Part shown: one piece after another, positions 25,302 to 35,041 of the stretch | Position numbering within the stretch: the first letter of the stretch is position 1 | Layout: every line of letters begins with the position of its first letter | Origin: Flavobacterium sp. LC2016-12 | GTDB taxonomy: Bacteria > Bacteroidota > Bacteroidia > Flavobacteriales > Flavobacteriaceae | DNA: 64,000 bases | Reading direction: 5' to 3' | NCBI RefSeq assembly: GCF_015351595.1 | Contig: NZ_JADKPT010000008.1 | Coordinates: 62,001-126,000, forward strand | Translations under genes and position numbers: made by a program | Notes under the pieces: model-generated | Database searches by the model: none | Told to the model about the DNA's origin: nothing | What the model saw: only the letters and a program-made list of their open reading frames with translations

Positions 25302-25346
25302 TTGCAGGTTCAAAGTTGCAGAGGTTTTGTTTATAGGTTTTTAGTT

Positions 25347-25470
25347 TTATTTAGGAGCTATTTCCTGCTGTCCTTCCAAATCTTTTGTGCCGAACCCCGG
25401 CACAAAAGGATTTTCCCTCCCATCAGGGCTAGGCACTCATTTTCATAAGAATGAGCAAAGCGAAAAAAAG
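25347..25470. repeat. Dispersed palindromic element, family A copy 1
   Basis: Conserved flanks (AGGAGCTATTTCCTGCTGTCC on the left in two pieces, CCATCAGGGCTAGG on the right) surround the hairpin CTTTTGTGCC-gaacccc-GGCACAAAAG at 25382-25408. It matches the inverted copy at the window end (63931-64000) almost exactly and other copies at 59374 and 60000 with a different hairpin. Confidence 0.8.
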
Positions 25471-25509
25471 ACCTTTGTTCCTTTGAACCTCTGCCACTTT
25501 GAACCTAAT

Positions 25510-26709
25510 TCACCTCCCAAACCTGTAATACTCCAAATCCTTATTTTTCTTATTATTAATTGAATCCAAAATAGAGTTCATTCCTAAAACACTAAAGGTG
25601 ATTCCGTTGCCACCAAAGCCTAAAACATAATGTTCGTTTTTATCCGGATTTGGTTTTCCGAAATAAGGAAGCCCGTCCTTTGTTTCTCCAAAAGTTCCAG
25701 CCCAGGAATAATCAATTTTGAAATTAATATCGGGAAATTTTTTCTGGAATTGTCTTAAAAGCATTTGCTCTTTTTTCGGCAATAATTTATCTCTTCTTTT
25801 TGGATCCTTAAATTCCTCGTCGCCGCCTCCCATAATAATGCGGTTATCTTCGGTAATACGAAAATAAAAATAAGGTTCAGCTGTATCCCAGAAAATAACG
25901 TTTTTAAAAGAGTTTGGTACTTCAGGCAAAGCTTCGGAAGCAATGACGTATGTACTTTTAAGATCTACCACCTTTTCGGTAAGCGTTTCGGTACTTTCAT
26001 AACCGCTGCAATGTATAATGTGATTTGCGGTAATAAGATGTCTGTTTTCTGTATGGGCAATTAGCTTTCTCTTTTGATTTTGTATAGAAGTAATATTCGT
26101 TCGGTCAAAAATCTGCATGCCTTTTTGAACACAATAATGAAGCAAATCATTTGCCAAACGGTACGGATCCATAACGGCAGCGGTATTGGATTCTATCGCG
26201 GCCATGGCGTTTAACCCCATTTTTTTTAAATCTGATTTTTCGAGCCAGTTAACATTAAAGCCGTGCTGTTTTCTGGTTTTGAATTCATGCTTTAAAAAGG
26301 GAATATCTTTTTTGAAGGAGCAATAATAAATGCTCTTTTTGAATTCAAATTGGCAATCGCTTTTTATTGTTTCTATGATAGTTCTCAAATCAAAAATAGC
26401 TTGTTTACCATTTTTATAACTGTCAACAGCGCAATCTAAACCTCTTAATTTGATAAGTTCATGCAACGAAACATCGATTTCGTATTGTAATAATGCGGTA
26501 CTCGCAGCCGTACTTCCGTTACAGATGTCACGACGATCTACAAGGATAACTTTTTTACCTTCATTTATTAATTTATAGGCAATAAGGGCGCCTGTTATTC
26601 CGCCACCAATAATTAAAATTTCAGTATTTAAATCATCATCAATCGACGGATAACTGTATCTCATAGCGCTTTTTAAAGGCCAGAACGTTTCTGTTGATCG
26701 AAGTTTCAT
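25510..26709 (-). CDS. FAD-dependent oxidoreductase (DAO/DadA-like)
   Basis: This 399-residue protein has an N-terminal Rossmann FAD-binding motif, ILIIGGGITGALIAYKL (31-47), followed by VILVDRRDICNGSTAAS. This layout is that of the D-amino-acid/glycine oxidase (DAO) family. The C-terminal GFGGNGITFSVLGM closes the FAD site, as in relatives. DAO proteins oxidize amines or amino acids; the substrate is unknown. Its start codon overlaps the stop of the iron-permease-family gene by four bases (ATGA type), so the two are translationally coupled. It has no signal peptide. Confidence 0.85.
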   Translation of the reverse strand: MKLRSTETFWPLKSAMRYSYPSIDDDLNTEILIIGGGITGALIAYKLINEGKKVILVDRRDICNGSTAASTALLQYEIDVSLHELIKLRGLDCAVDSYKNGKQAIFDLRTIIETIKSDCQFEFKKSIYYCSFKKDIPFLKHEFKTRKQHGFNVNWLEKSDLKKMGLNAMAAIESNTAAVMDPYRLANDLLHYCVQKGMQIFDRTNITSIQNQKRKLIAHTENRHLITANHIIHCSGYESTETLTEKVVDLKSTYVIASEALPEVPNSFKNVIFWDTAEPYFYFRITEDNRIIMGGGDEEFKDPKRRDKLLPKKEQMLLRQFQKKFPDINFKIDYSWAGTFGETKDGLPYFGKPNPDKNEHYVLGFGGNGITFSVLGMNSILDSINNKKNKDLEYYRFGR

Positions 26710-27236
26710 TTCTTAGAGGTTTTTTTTGCAGCTTTAGCAGATTTTGTAGGTGAAACAGTTTTTCTGGTGGATTTTTGTTGGCTTCTGTTTTTGTCTTTAC
26801 GCTCGTGTTGTTCATGTGCCTCTGCGATAGAATGTGAAGTTCTGATACTCTCATCTTTCTTAGCCAATTCGCTTAGTCTTTGATAATATTTCTGAACGAT
26901 AATCATTTCTTCTTCGGTCATACTTTCTATATCAACTAAACTATTGCTTGAATATTCATTTGAAGCAATCAATTCATTTAATTTTAATTGAATGGCAAGC
27001 GAATCTTTATTTTGCGCTTTCTGAATTAAAAAAACCATAAGAAAGGTAATAATCGTTGTTCCGGTATTAATTACCAATTGCCAGGTTTCAGAATAATCGA
27101 AAATTGGACCTGATACTGCCCAGACAACAACTATTATAAAGGCACCTATAAATGCTGGAGTACTTCCCGCTGCTTTTGAAACACGGGTTGCAAATTTTTC
27201 GAAGGCACTATTGCCCTTAGGTTTTTTATTTTCCAT
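26706..27236 (-). CDS. Low-affinity iron permease family protein with Lys-rich tail
   Basis: This 176-residue protein resembles the small iron-permease family (FET4-related). It has FEKFATRVSKAAGSTPAFIGAF, a helix VVWAVSGPIFDYSETWQLVINTGTT and IITFLMVFLIQKAQNKDSLAIQLKLNEL. Residues 150-176 form a basic tail (STRKTVSPTKSAKAAKKTSKK) like a histone H1 or AlgP tail, which is not part of the usual family. Iron transport by bacterial members is not established. It is coupled to the FAD oxidoreductase gene, and the AsmA-like gene lies just upstream, 6 bases away. Confidence 0.8.
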   Translation of the reverse strand: MENKKPKGNSAFEKFATRVSKAAGSTPAFIGAFIIVVVWAVSGPIFDYSETWQLVINTGTTIITFLMVFLIQKAQNKDSLAIQLKLNELIASNEYSSNSLVDIESMTEEEMIIVQKYYQRLSELAKKDESIRTSHSIAEAHEQHERKDKNRSQQKSTRKTVSPTKSAKAAKKTSKK

Positions 27237-27242
27237 TTTGGT

Positions 27243-30053
27243 TTAACTTTTTCGTTTGCTTACTTTTTCTTCCCGAACGACTTTATTATTTTTTTCGTCG
27301 TAAATAGCATCGTATATTTTTTGACCGGTTTTACTGAAAATTTTTATTTTAGGATCTTCATGTGTTCCGGTAATAACTATCGGAAAACCAATAAGGCCAC
27401 CCGGTGGTAATCCTAATCGCATTCTCAAATCTAATAGTCCGTCAAAACTTGTTGTACCTTTTATAGTCGGTCTAAAACTCGATACGCTAAAGGTAAAAGG
27501 CTCAATATGAATTAAATTATTATCGATGGTCGACTTGATTTCAATTCCTTTCATATCCGGATTATTTAAACCTTTTTGTCCTGTTTGCGAACTAATTCCG
27601 TCAAATAATTTTAATCCCTTAACCTGAACATCACGCAAATTTATAGTTCCGCCTCCTTCGAGCGATGCATAAATCGGGCTCATATTTCCGTCTAAATCTC
27701 CTTTAACAGTATAATCAACAGAAATAATTCCCTCCGCTTTTTCGGCAGCCGTTACCATATCATGAAACATCGGAATTTCTTTGTAGGCTCTTTGTACGCT
27801 AAAATCTTTGGCTGTGAAATGTGCATCAAAGTGCGCCGAAGTTGGTGTTTCGTCTTTATAAGTAGCGTCAACTCCTAAAATGCAATCGATAATATTAAAA
27901 GTGGTATTTTCTAAAAAGAAACCTCCTTTTGCAATTCCAACTTTACCTGAAAGCTTATTTAAAACCAATCCGTTATATTCGACCTTATCTGCATTTGCAG
28001 TAAGTGCCACATTCAAGTTTTTCGGAATAATAACAACTCCGCTCATTTTTGGATGATCTTCCTTGGCATATTCCACTTCAAGATTTCGGTCTGTATTTTC
28101 GCCTTTTTCAAGCGCCATAAATTCATCAACATTAATCAGTTTTGATCTCATGTTGAAATTCCCGTTTAAAGTTCCATGCGATTCTAAAAAGTAATTTATG
28201 GTATTCAGAAGATATCCGTTAATATCAAAATCAGATTTTCCATAAGAAGCATAGAATTTTTCAAACCACATTTTCTCGTTCTGAAAACGGAAATTTCCTT
28301 GTTTGATAAAGAAAGCTTTTGGAAATAATTCTGACGTTGCTTTGATATTTCTCAACAAGAGAGTTCCTCGATTATCAAGTTTATCGTATTGCCCCGTAGT
28401 TGCATAACTTTGTCTTCCTTTCAAGGAAAGATCTGCTTTTGCATAACCCGTTACATCGAGACCTTTCTGAGAAAATACCTGATAGATTCGGCCAACATTC
28501 AATTCGCCTTTTATTTTGGCATTATAAGCAAGATCACCATAATCAGAAAGAGTAGCATTTACATACATCGGATTGCCTTCAAAAACAAAAGATGCTGGCG
28601 CCACGGCTACAATTAAATCCTGAAAAGTTCCGGCTTTGTTTAGTACATTCGCGACAAACGTAATATCAGTAATAGGGTTAGGATAGGAGTCGGTTTTTAG
28701 CCAGCCCTCACGCAAAGAAATTCCTCCGATTGTTTTTGGAAATAATTTTTTTGACATACTAAAAAGGCCTCTGGCTTTAATGTCTGTTTTTAAAATCCCT
28801 CTTAAATCAATTGTGTTTAAACCAATTGCAGCATCAACAACTGCTAAATCTAATGCTCCTTTTACGCTGGCGTCGACCGTCATTTCACTAAGTCCTTTGC
28901 TGCGTAAATAAGCATTGAAATAATCTTTTTCGCCCACTTTAAATTTTAAAGTTCTCAAATTGATTATCAATTTTTCAGGATCAAGCTCTGGCAACAGCGC
29001 ATTCAAATCCATATTAAAATCCGTCAACGGAACCGGTGCATTTTGGTAATTGATGGCACCTTGATCAATTTTAAGATTGAAGGCTAAATTTGGTTTTTGT
29101 TTCCTAGCGACATTATAATTTCCTTTAAAAGTAAAAAGTAAATCGCTTCGGCCTGAAATCTCTGTTTCGTCTAACCAGGTCAAATATTCCGGTGGCATAA
29201 CAGACAGCAAATCTTTTACGGTAGTATTTTCCGAAGCGGCTTTGATATTAATTTTATAACCATCTCTCAAAATGGTAAATAAACCGGTAAATTTTAAAGG
29301 TAATTTGTTGATTTGCAATTCGTTTTTTTGAAGAATAAACGAAAGCGCATTGGTATTAATTCTGGTAATTAAATCGGCGTGGACTTTTTTTCTTCTCACA
29401 TAACCGGTTCGGTCGTAATAAAAATCTAGTTTATCAATGTCAGCATCGGTGCTTAAGTCGAAAATATCTTCGCTCAGATTTCCTTTTCCGACATAATTGA
29501 AACCATTGGCATCTACCAGAATTTTAGCCGAACGATCATTGTATTTTACGTGGCAATCTTTAAGATCAATTCGTTCTAATCGAATTGCAGTTCCTTCTTC
29601 CGGTTGATCTTCTTTTTTTATGTTTTTAGGATCAGAAATATAAATGTTATAGTTGGCTTGTCCTTTTTGATTGACCATCACATTAATCATCGCTTTAGAA
29701 ACGTACAGTTTATTGATTTTTACTTCATTGTCAAAAATCAATCTTTTCAAATTAATACCAAATGCAACTTGTTCTGCTTTAATTAAAGTATCATTTCTAA
29801 AGGGCGCTGAGCCTGTCATCGACAAATCATCCAGTGAAACAGTTAATGACGGAAAATGCGTAAAAAATGACAATCTGGATTTCGAAAAATCCATTTTAGT
29901 ATCCAGACGTTCGTTGGCAATTTTCTTTACTTCGGCTGCGACTTGTCCTGGAAATAGTAACGGAATTAAAAACAATAATAGCAAGATACTTGCTATTACT
30001 ATTCCCGTTATTTTCAGGATTTTCAGGCTTATATTTTTATAGGAGGCTTTCAT
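27243..30053 (-). CDS. AsmA-family protein (large periplasmic lipid-handling protein)
   Basis: This 936-residue protein has an N-terminal membrane helix (ITGIVIASILLLLFLIPLLF) followed by the AsmA-type start (VKKIANERLDTKMDFSKSRLSFFTHFPSLTVSLDDLSMTG, shown by FFTHFPSLTVSLDDLSM). Long repetitive beta-rich sequence follows, with an AsmA C-terminal region (GGTINLRDVQVKGLKLFDGISS and GLLDLRMRLGLPPGG). AsmA proteins of the RBG/YhdP/TamB superfamily bridge the periplasm and move phospholipids to the outer membrane. The position beside mlaD, mlaF and mlaE homologues fits a shared role in lipid trafficking. It is probably anchored in the inner membrane. Confidence 0.85.
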   Translation of the reverse strand: MKASYKNISLKILKITGIVIASILLLLFLIPLLFPGQVAAEVKKIANERLDTKMDFSKSRLSFFTHFPSLTVSLDDLSMTGSAPFRNDTLIKAEQVAFGINLKRLIFDNEVKINKLYVSKAMINVMVNQKGQANYNIYISDPKNIKKEDQPEEGTAIRLERIDLKDCHVKYNDRSAKILVDANGFNYVGKGNLSEDIFDLSTDADIDKLDFYYDRTGYVRRKKVHADLITRINTNALSFILQKNELQINKLPLKFTGLFTILRDGYKINIKAASENTTVKDLLSVMPPEYLTWLDETEISGRSDLLFTFKGNYNVARKQKPNLAFNLKIDQGAINYQNAPVPLTDFNMDLNALLPELDPEKLIINLRTLKFKVGEKDYFNAYLRSKGLSEMTVDASVKGALDLAVVDAAIGLNTIDLRGILKTDIKARGLFSMSKKLFPKTIGGISLREGWLKTDSYPNPITDITFVANVLNKAGTFQDLIVAVAPASFVFEGNPMYVNATLSDYGDLAYNAKIKGELNVGRIYQVFSQKGLDVTGYAKADLSLKGRQSYATTGQYDKLDNRGTLLLRNIKATSELFPKAFFIKQGNFRFQNEKMWFEKFYASYGKSDFDINGYLLNTINYFLESHGTLNGNFNMRSKLINVDEFMALEKGENTDRNLEVEYAKEDHPKMSGVVIIPKNLNVALTANADKVEYNGLVLNKLSGKVGIAKGGFFLENTTFNIIDCILGVDATYKDETPTSAHFDAHFTAKDFSVQRAYKEIPMFHDMVTAAEKAEGIISVDYTVKGDLDGNMSPIYASLEGGGTINLRDVQVKGLKLFDGISSQTGQKGLNNPDMKGIEIKSTIDNNLIHIEPFTFSVSSFRPTIKGTTSFDGLLDLRMRLGLPPGGLIGFPIVITGTHEDPKIKIFSKTGQKIYDAIYDEKNNKVVREEKVSKRKS

Positions 30054-30070
30054 GACATTTTATTCAAAGT

Positions 30071-30925
30071 TTATGATTTAGCTTTTTCGGCCGCTTTTTT
30101 AGCGTCTTCTTCTTTTTGCTTTTCTTCTTTAGCTTTTTCTTCCTTAGCTTTTTCCTCTTTTTCTTTTGCTTCTTTCTCTTTTGCTTCTTTTTCTTTAGCG
30201 GCTTTTTCAGCTTGCTCTTCTTTTTTTTCTTTCGCTTCTTCGGCTTGTTTTTCTTTTTGTTTCTCTTTTTTCTTGAAGTAGCCTTTAAATAAGAAATTGC
30301 TTTTTGCCGCTTCCATATTTTCACTAAATCCTTTTGTACCGGATTCTAAGTTAGACAGCGTATTTGAAACACTGGCTGCCATTTTATCGTCACGGACCAA
30401 TCTTGCCAAAGCACCGTTTCCGTTATTCATACTGTGACTGAAAATGGCTAACTCTTCAGAAATAACGCCTACGTTATCCATACTTTTTTTAACACTTTTC
30501 ATAATGTCATTCATCTCGATACCCTGCATAGAAGCCAACTGCCCTCCATTTTCAACCTCTTTTGTAGATTTTACTCCGGGAGAAATGGTTAAGACTTTAT
30601 CGCCCATTAATCCATCAGAACCAATACTGGTACGGGCATCTGTTTTGATAAATTCGCGGACTTCATCTTTTATGACCATTGAAACGACAACGGATGAATC
30701 GTTTATCAACCTGATTTCTTCGACCGTTCCGATATTAATTCCTGAAAAACGTACATTGTTTCCAACCTCCAGACCACTCACGTTTTTAAATTGTGAGGTA
30801 ATGTTGAATGTTGAACCAAAAAGGTTTTTTTGTTTTCCAATAAAGTAAACTGCCAATATAAAAAGCAGCGAGCCTATTGTTACAAACATTCCTAATTTCC
30901 AAGTATATCCAGATTGCTTCTCCAT
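30071..30925 (-). CDS. MlaD-like MCE-domain lipid-binding protein with charged tail
   Basis: This 284-residue protein has an N-terminal inner-membrane helix (GMFVTIGSLLFILAVYFIG). An MCE domain follows at about 38-115 (FKNVSGLEVGNNVRFSGINIGTVEEI), then helical sequence. The last ~70 residues are almost only Lys, Glu and Ala (pattern AKEKEAKEKEAKEKE), a highly charged single-helix or coiled-coil tail. MlaD hexamers carry phospholipids between membranes, driven by MlaF and MlaE; both are encoded next to it. The charged tail is not normal for MlaD. Confidence 0.88.
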   Translation of the reverse strand: MEKQSGYTWKLGMFVTIGSLLFILAVYFIGKQKNLFGSTFNITSQFKNVSGLEVGNNVRFSGINIGTVEEIRLINDSSVVVSMVIKDEVREFIKTDARTSIGSDGLMGDKVLTISPGVKSTKEVENGGQLASMQGIEMNDIMKSVKKSMDNVGVISEELAIFSHSMNNGNGALARLVRDDKMAASVSNTLSNLESGTKGFSENMEAAKSNFLFKGYFKKKEKQKEKQAEEAKEKKEEQAEKAAKEKEAKEKEAKEKEEKAKEEKAKEEKQKEEDAKKAAEKAKS

Positions 30926-30950
30926 GATTTCTAATAGTTTATTTTTTTGG

Positions 30951-31739
30951 TTATTCGAAAAAAGAACGAACCCATTCGTCCTCGTCTTTTTCTAGTTCTT
31001 CGTATGTTCCTTCAGCGTGTATCTTTCCGTCTTTCAAAACCATAATGCGGTCGGCGGTAAGTTTTGCACAAGCCATATCGTGTGTAATAATGATAGATGT
31101 CGTTTTTTGCTTGTGTTTGATGTCTAATATTAATTCGCTGATTTCTCTTGATGTAATCGTATCCAGACCTGTTGTAGGCTCATCGTATAAGATAATTTCA
31201 GGCTTTAAGATTAAGGTTCTGGCAAGGCCAATCCTTTTCTGCATTCCTCCTGATAATTCTGATGGCATTTTATCTATGGCATCGGCCAATCCTACATTAT
31301 CCAAAGCTTCTATTACTTCACTTTCGATTTCTTCAGCAGTCAATTCACTTTTGTGTTTTCTTAAAGTAAAGGCCAGATTTTCCCTAACCGACATCGAATC
31401 GTATAAAGCGCCGCTTTGGAATAAAAACCCAATGCGGACTCTGATTTCATTTAAATCTTTTTTACTCAGGTTTAATACATTTTCATTAAAGACTTTAATT
31501 TCCCCTTTATCAGGCTCAATCAAACCTACGATACATTTGATCGTAACTGATTTTCCTGAACCGGAACGTCCCAGAATCACTAAATCCTCACCTTTGTTTA
31601 CGGTCAGATTCACGCCTTGCAGGACCTTATTGTCTTTACCAAAAGTCTTATGCAAATCCTTGATTTCAATCATAGGGGTTTTGCTTTTTTCTTTTGTTGC
31701 CTTGGTTTTTGGTTCTATATTTTCTTTCTCTTTAATCAT
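30951..31739 (-). CDS. MlaF-like ABC transporter ATP-binding protein
   Basis: This 262-residue ATPase has Walker A GRSGSGKS (57-64), Q-loop LFQSGALYDSM, signature ELSGGMQKRIGLARTL, Walker B IILYDEPTTGLD and switch His in IIITHDM. The phrase FQSGALYDSMSVRENLAF is typical of MlaF-type ATPases in MCE systems. It powers lipid transport through the adjacent permease. Its start overlaps the permease stop by four bases, so the two are coupled. The first 24 residues are a charged extension. Confidence 0.92.
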   Translation of the reverse strand: MIKEKENIEPKTKATKEKSKTPMIEIKDLHKTFGKDNKVLQGVNLTVNKGEDLVILGRSGSGKSVTIKCIVGLIEPDKGEIKVFNENVLNLSKKDLNEIRVRIGFLFQSGALYDSMSVRENLAFTLRKHKSELTAEEIESEVIEALDNVGLADAIDKMPSELSGGMQKRIGLARTLILKPEIILYDEPTTGLDTITSREISELILDIKHKQKTTSIIITHDMACAKLTADRIMVLKDGKIHAEGTYEELEKDEDEWVRSFFE

Positions 31740-32500
31740 TGTACAAAAAATAAATCGGTTATTTGAACTGCGACCATATCTAAAATAAAAATGGCTAAAG
31801 ATGCCGTAACTACTGCTGAATTTGCGGCTCTACCAACACTTTCTGTTCCGTTTGCAGCATTAAATCCTTTATAACATCCAATCATTCCGATAAAAAATCC
31901 GAAGAAAAATGTTTTGATTGTGGCTGGAAATAAATCTAAAAACTCAAGTGACTGAAAGATTTGCGTCATATAACGGTAAAGATTTACATCACCATGAATA
32001 TTAACACCAATATAACCGCCCAGAATTCCGATTGCATCAGCAAAAAAAACTAATAACGGAACCATTAACGTACAGGCTAATATTCTTGTTACTACCAAAT
32101 AATTGTATGGATTAATTGCCGAAACTTCCATCGCATCGATTTGCTCTGTTACCTTCATTGAACCTAATTCGGCTCCAATTCCAGACGAGATTTTCCCCGC
32201 GCAGATCAATGCAGTAATTACCGGCGCAATTTCTCTTATCAGCGAAAGCGCAACCATTCCCGGTAACCAGGATTCAGCTCCAAATTTGACTAATGTTGGT
32301 CTAGATTGCAGTGTTAGTACCAATCCCATTATAAATCCTGTTATGGCAACCAAGGGTAGTGATTTATAACCAATGATATAACATTGTTTCAAGAGCTCTT
32401 TGGCCTCATAAGGAGGGACAAAAACTTCCTTAAAAAACTGCTTTGCAAACAAGGTTGCATTTCCTATTTCGGTGAATGTATTTCGTAAAGTGAGAATCAT
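31736..32500 (-). CDS. MlaE-like ABC transporter permease
   Basis: This 254-residue permease has the MlaE/Ttg2B pattern: LKQCYIIGYKSLPLVAITGFIMGLVLTLQ, an EIAPVITALICAGKISSGIGAELGSMKVTEQIDAMEVSAINP segment (core GAELGSMKVTEQIDAM) and ATIKTFFFGFFIGMIGCYKG. It is the membrane part of an MCE lipid transporter and the first gene of the mlaE-mlaF-mlaD group. About five helices are visible and the length is normal. Confidence 0.92.
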   Translation of the reverse strand: MILTLRNTFTEIGNATLFAKQFFKEVFVPPYEAKELLKQCYIIGYKSLPLVAITGFIMGLVLTLQSRPTLVKFGAESWLPGMVALSLIREIAPVITALICAGKISSGIGAELGSMKVTEQIDAMEVSAINPYNYLVVTRILACTLMVPLLVFFADAIGILGGYIGVNIHGDVNLYRYMTQIFQSLEFLDLFPATIKTFFFGFFIGMIGCYKGFNAANGTESVGRAANSAVVTASLAIFILDMVAVQITDLFFVQ

Positions 32501-32698
32501 AAATGTTCTAGTTTTTGTTTGAAACCCTTTATAAATCAGCTTTTTGTAAAATTGACTATGTCTTGATTTTCAAGTAATAAAGTTATTTTATAACCAAACA
32601 AAATACATTACACAACTTTGTAGGAACTTTATATAATTAACATTGAGCAGCACAATAATTAAAAAGAAACGACGTTAGCGGATCATTATAAAAACAAA

Positions 32699-32730
32699 AA
32701 ATCCCTCTTTCGAAAAAAAGGGATTTCCTG
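32699..32730 (-). terminator. Terminator after the GT4 gene
   Basis: AAATCCCT (32699-32706) and AGGGATTT (32719-32726) form an 8-bp stem with further A-T pairing inside. On the minus strand the stem is followed by TTTTGTTTTT. It ends the GH130-GT4 operon. The rest of 32501-32770 shows no gene. Confidence 0.75.
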
Positions 32731-32770
32731 GGTTATAGCGTTTTGGCCAGTTTTATTATCGCTATTATAG

Positions 32771-35041
32771 TTAAGAGTTAATTGCTACACCTGAATTTGA
32801 TTTCATTAATGGAATAACTTTAGTGTCAGATGATTTAAGGTTTTCCATTATTAAGCGGGATGTTAAGTAACACACTGTTGATTCTGCACCCTGATTTAGA
32901 TTTACGTTTTCTTTTTCCAATCCGTCATAACCTCCGCCACTTACCGGATTATACATAATTTGATTCAGGTGATTTTTTCCTAAGAACCAGTTAAAGGCCA
33001 TCTTCATTTTATGTTTGTATTCTGGTGTTCCAAAAGCATCGTAAAACGAATTAAGCGTATGAATTGTATAAGCAACATCAATAGGTTGTTCTCCATATTC
33101 TTTTGGTTCTTCACCTCTGTGCAGCCATCCATTGTTAGATATTACTTTGAAATTTTTATCTACGAACATTTTCGACATTAAGAAATCCAGTGAATCCATG
33201 GCTACTTTTTTGTAGATTGGTTTGTTGGTTACCAGATAAGCAAACAACATAGATTCTGGTAAAATACCATTTCCGTACGTCATATAATTTTCAAACCATT
33301 TCCAATCACTTGAAGCGTGAATTTCGTAGTTAGAAAGTAATTTTGCATTCAGTTTATTGATAATTGCTGCAACATATAAATTTGGAACAGCGGTATGATA
33401 TAAATAAAGTCCTTTTGTTGCAAAACCAATAGAACGTGGTGACTGAATAGTTTCTGCCCATTTTAAAGAATTCAATAAAACTTTTGATGCTTTTTTAGAA
33501 ATTGATTCTGGTAAAATATCACTCATTGAAACCACAGTTCCTAATGCCCATAAACCTCTTGCATTTGAATCTTCCAGGTTAACTTCGGCATTTTGCTCAA
33601 TATGTTCTCTGTTTTCCTGATCGACATAATTGATAAAATTCCCTTTTGGTTTTTGACAACGCTCAATGAAATCCAAATAAATTAAAATATAGGGTAAATC
33701 ATCTTTGTCTTTTGTCAATTTGTAATGCATACAAAAAGCAATAAGCGCACGTGCATTATCATCTAATGTATAACCTGATTCAAGATCCGGAATCGAGATT
33801 TTACTGAATTGTATAATTCCTAAATCAGTAGTCAGTTTTTTAATGTGTCTTAACTGAATTGAAGGATAAGTGAATTTAATTTCATCTGTATTATCCATTA
33901 GGGTTTTATAGGTGTTCATGTGCGTGATCGCTACATTTTCCCAAGATGAGGCACGCATTTTTGTAAACGCATTAATTCCCATCTCTTCTCTTAATTTATC
34001 GTCAGCAAGTAACTTTATTGTTTGCTCGGCAAATTGATTCACATCTCCGATATCAACCAGAATTCCACAGTCAGAAGTTAAAACTTCTAAAGTATGCGGG
34101 ATTTTGGAAGCCACCATAGGACAAGCACAACTCATTGCGTAAGAGAAAGTGCCACTTACTGCCTGATTAGGGTCTTTTGAAGTAAACAAATAAACATCAG
34201 TTGCTTTCAGATAATCCAACAGTTCATTAGTATCAAGATATTGATTTATAAAACGTACATTATCTTTTAAATTTAAATCTTCAACAATACCTTCCAATTT
34301 ATCGCGGTATGCATCAACGCCATCCTTAATTAAATTTGGATGTGTTTTTCCAATAATTAAATATAGAACGTTTGGTTCTTTTTCTATAATTTTTGGCAAA
34401 GCCTGAAGTCCGGTTTCAATGTTTTTTCCTTCACCCAATAGTCCAAAAGTAGAAAGCACTTTTCTGTCTTGAAATCCAAATTTCTCTTTTGCCTGATGCG
34501 GTGCTTCATATATCACAATGTGCGTTCCGTGTGGTACCAAACTAATTATTTCGTCAGCTATATCGTAATCTCTCATCAAAATTTCTTTTGATTGATTGGT
34601 CATTACGAAAACTGAGTTGCTGTAACTCAACAATAATTTTACAAAGGTTTTCAATTCGTTATTCGGATTTTGAATAACAGAATGAAAAGTATAAGTAAGC
34701 GGTTTTTTAATTACGTTTAAAAAGTCTAGCAAATAATCGCCATAATTTCCTCCAAACAAGCCAAATTCATGTTGAATATGAACCAATTTTACCGATTTGT
34801 CATTATTGATTTGTTCGGCAACTTTAGCATATTCGGCTTTATCTTTTGTGTTTAAGGTAAAAGCCTGTGTTGGTTTTGCTTTTGGCTCATTGACCAATTC
34901 GCAAATTTCACAAGTTACTGATTTGCCAAAAACATCTGTAATTCCTTTAATGGTATCCTGCGTGTAAGTAGCTATTCCACATTGCGTTGGTGGAAATGTT
35001 GATAGGAAGACTATTTTCGATTTATTTGATATCGTTTTCAT
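32771..35041 (-). CDS. GT4-family glycosyltransferase fused to a C-terminal helical glycosidase-like domain
   Basis: This 756-residue cytoplasmic protein has two parts. Residues 1-390 are a GT-B glycosyltransferase of family 4: an N-terminal CGIATYTQDTI start, VHIQHEFGLFGGNYGDYL, a donor-domain STFGLLGEGKNIETGLQALPKII and a DVYLFTSKD segment. Residues 400-756 are helical with YTLDDNARALIAFCMHY, NARGLWALG and GYDGLEKENVNLNQGAEST, resembling (alpha/alpha)6-barrel glycosidases. The overlapping upstream gene is a GH130 phosphorylase-like enzyme. The pair could make and recycle an intracellular mannose-containing glycan; this is inferred from families only. Confidence 0.85.
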   Translation of the reverse strand: MKTISNKSKIVFLSTFPPTQCGIATYTQDTIKGITDVFGKSVTCEICELVNEPKAKPTQAFTLNTKDKAEYAKVAEQINNDKSVKLVHIQHEFGLFGGNYGDYLLDFLNVIKKPLTYTFHSVIQNPNNELKTFVKLLLSYSNSVFVMTNQSKEILMRDYDIADEIISLVPHGTHIVIYEAPHQAKEKFGFQDRKVLSTFGLLGEGKNIETGLQALPKIIEKEPNVLYLIIGKTHPNLIKDGVDAYRDKLEGIVEDLNLKDNVRFINQYLDTNELLDYLKATDVYLFTSKDPNQAVSGTFSYAMSCACPMVASKIPHTLEVLTSDCGILVDIGDVNQFAEQTIKLLADDKLREEMGINAFTKMRASSWENVAITHMNTYKTLMDNTDEIKFTYPSIQLRHIKKLTTDLGIIQFSKISIPDLESGYTLDDNARALIAFCMHYKLTKDKDDLPYILIYLDFIERCQKPKGNFINYVDQENREHIEQNAEVNLEDSNARGLWALGTVVSMSDILPESISKKASKVLLNSLKWAETIQSPRSIGFATKGLYLYHTAVPNLYVAAIINKLNAKLLSNYEIHASSDWKWFENYMTYGNGILPESMLFAYLVTNKPIYKKVAMDSLDFLMSKMFVDKNFKVISNNGWLHRGEEPKEYGEQPIDVAYTIHTLNSFYDAFGTPEYKHKMKMAFNWFLGKNHLNQIMYNPVSGGGYDGLEKENVNLNQGAESTVCYLTSRLIMENLKSSDTKVIPLMKSNSGVAINS

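Noticed and set aside
30064..30324. An 86-codon Lys-rich frame on the minus strand
   Set aside because: It is a shifted-frame shadow of the KEA-rich tail of the MlaD-like gene.
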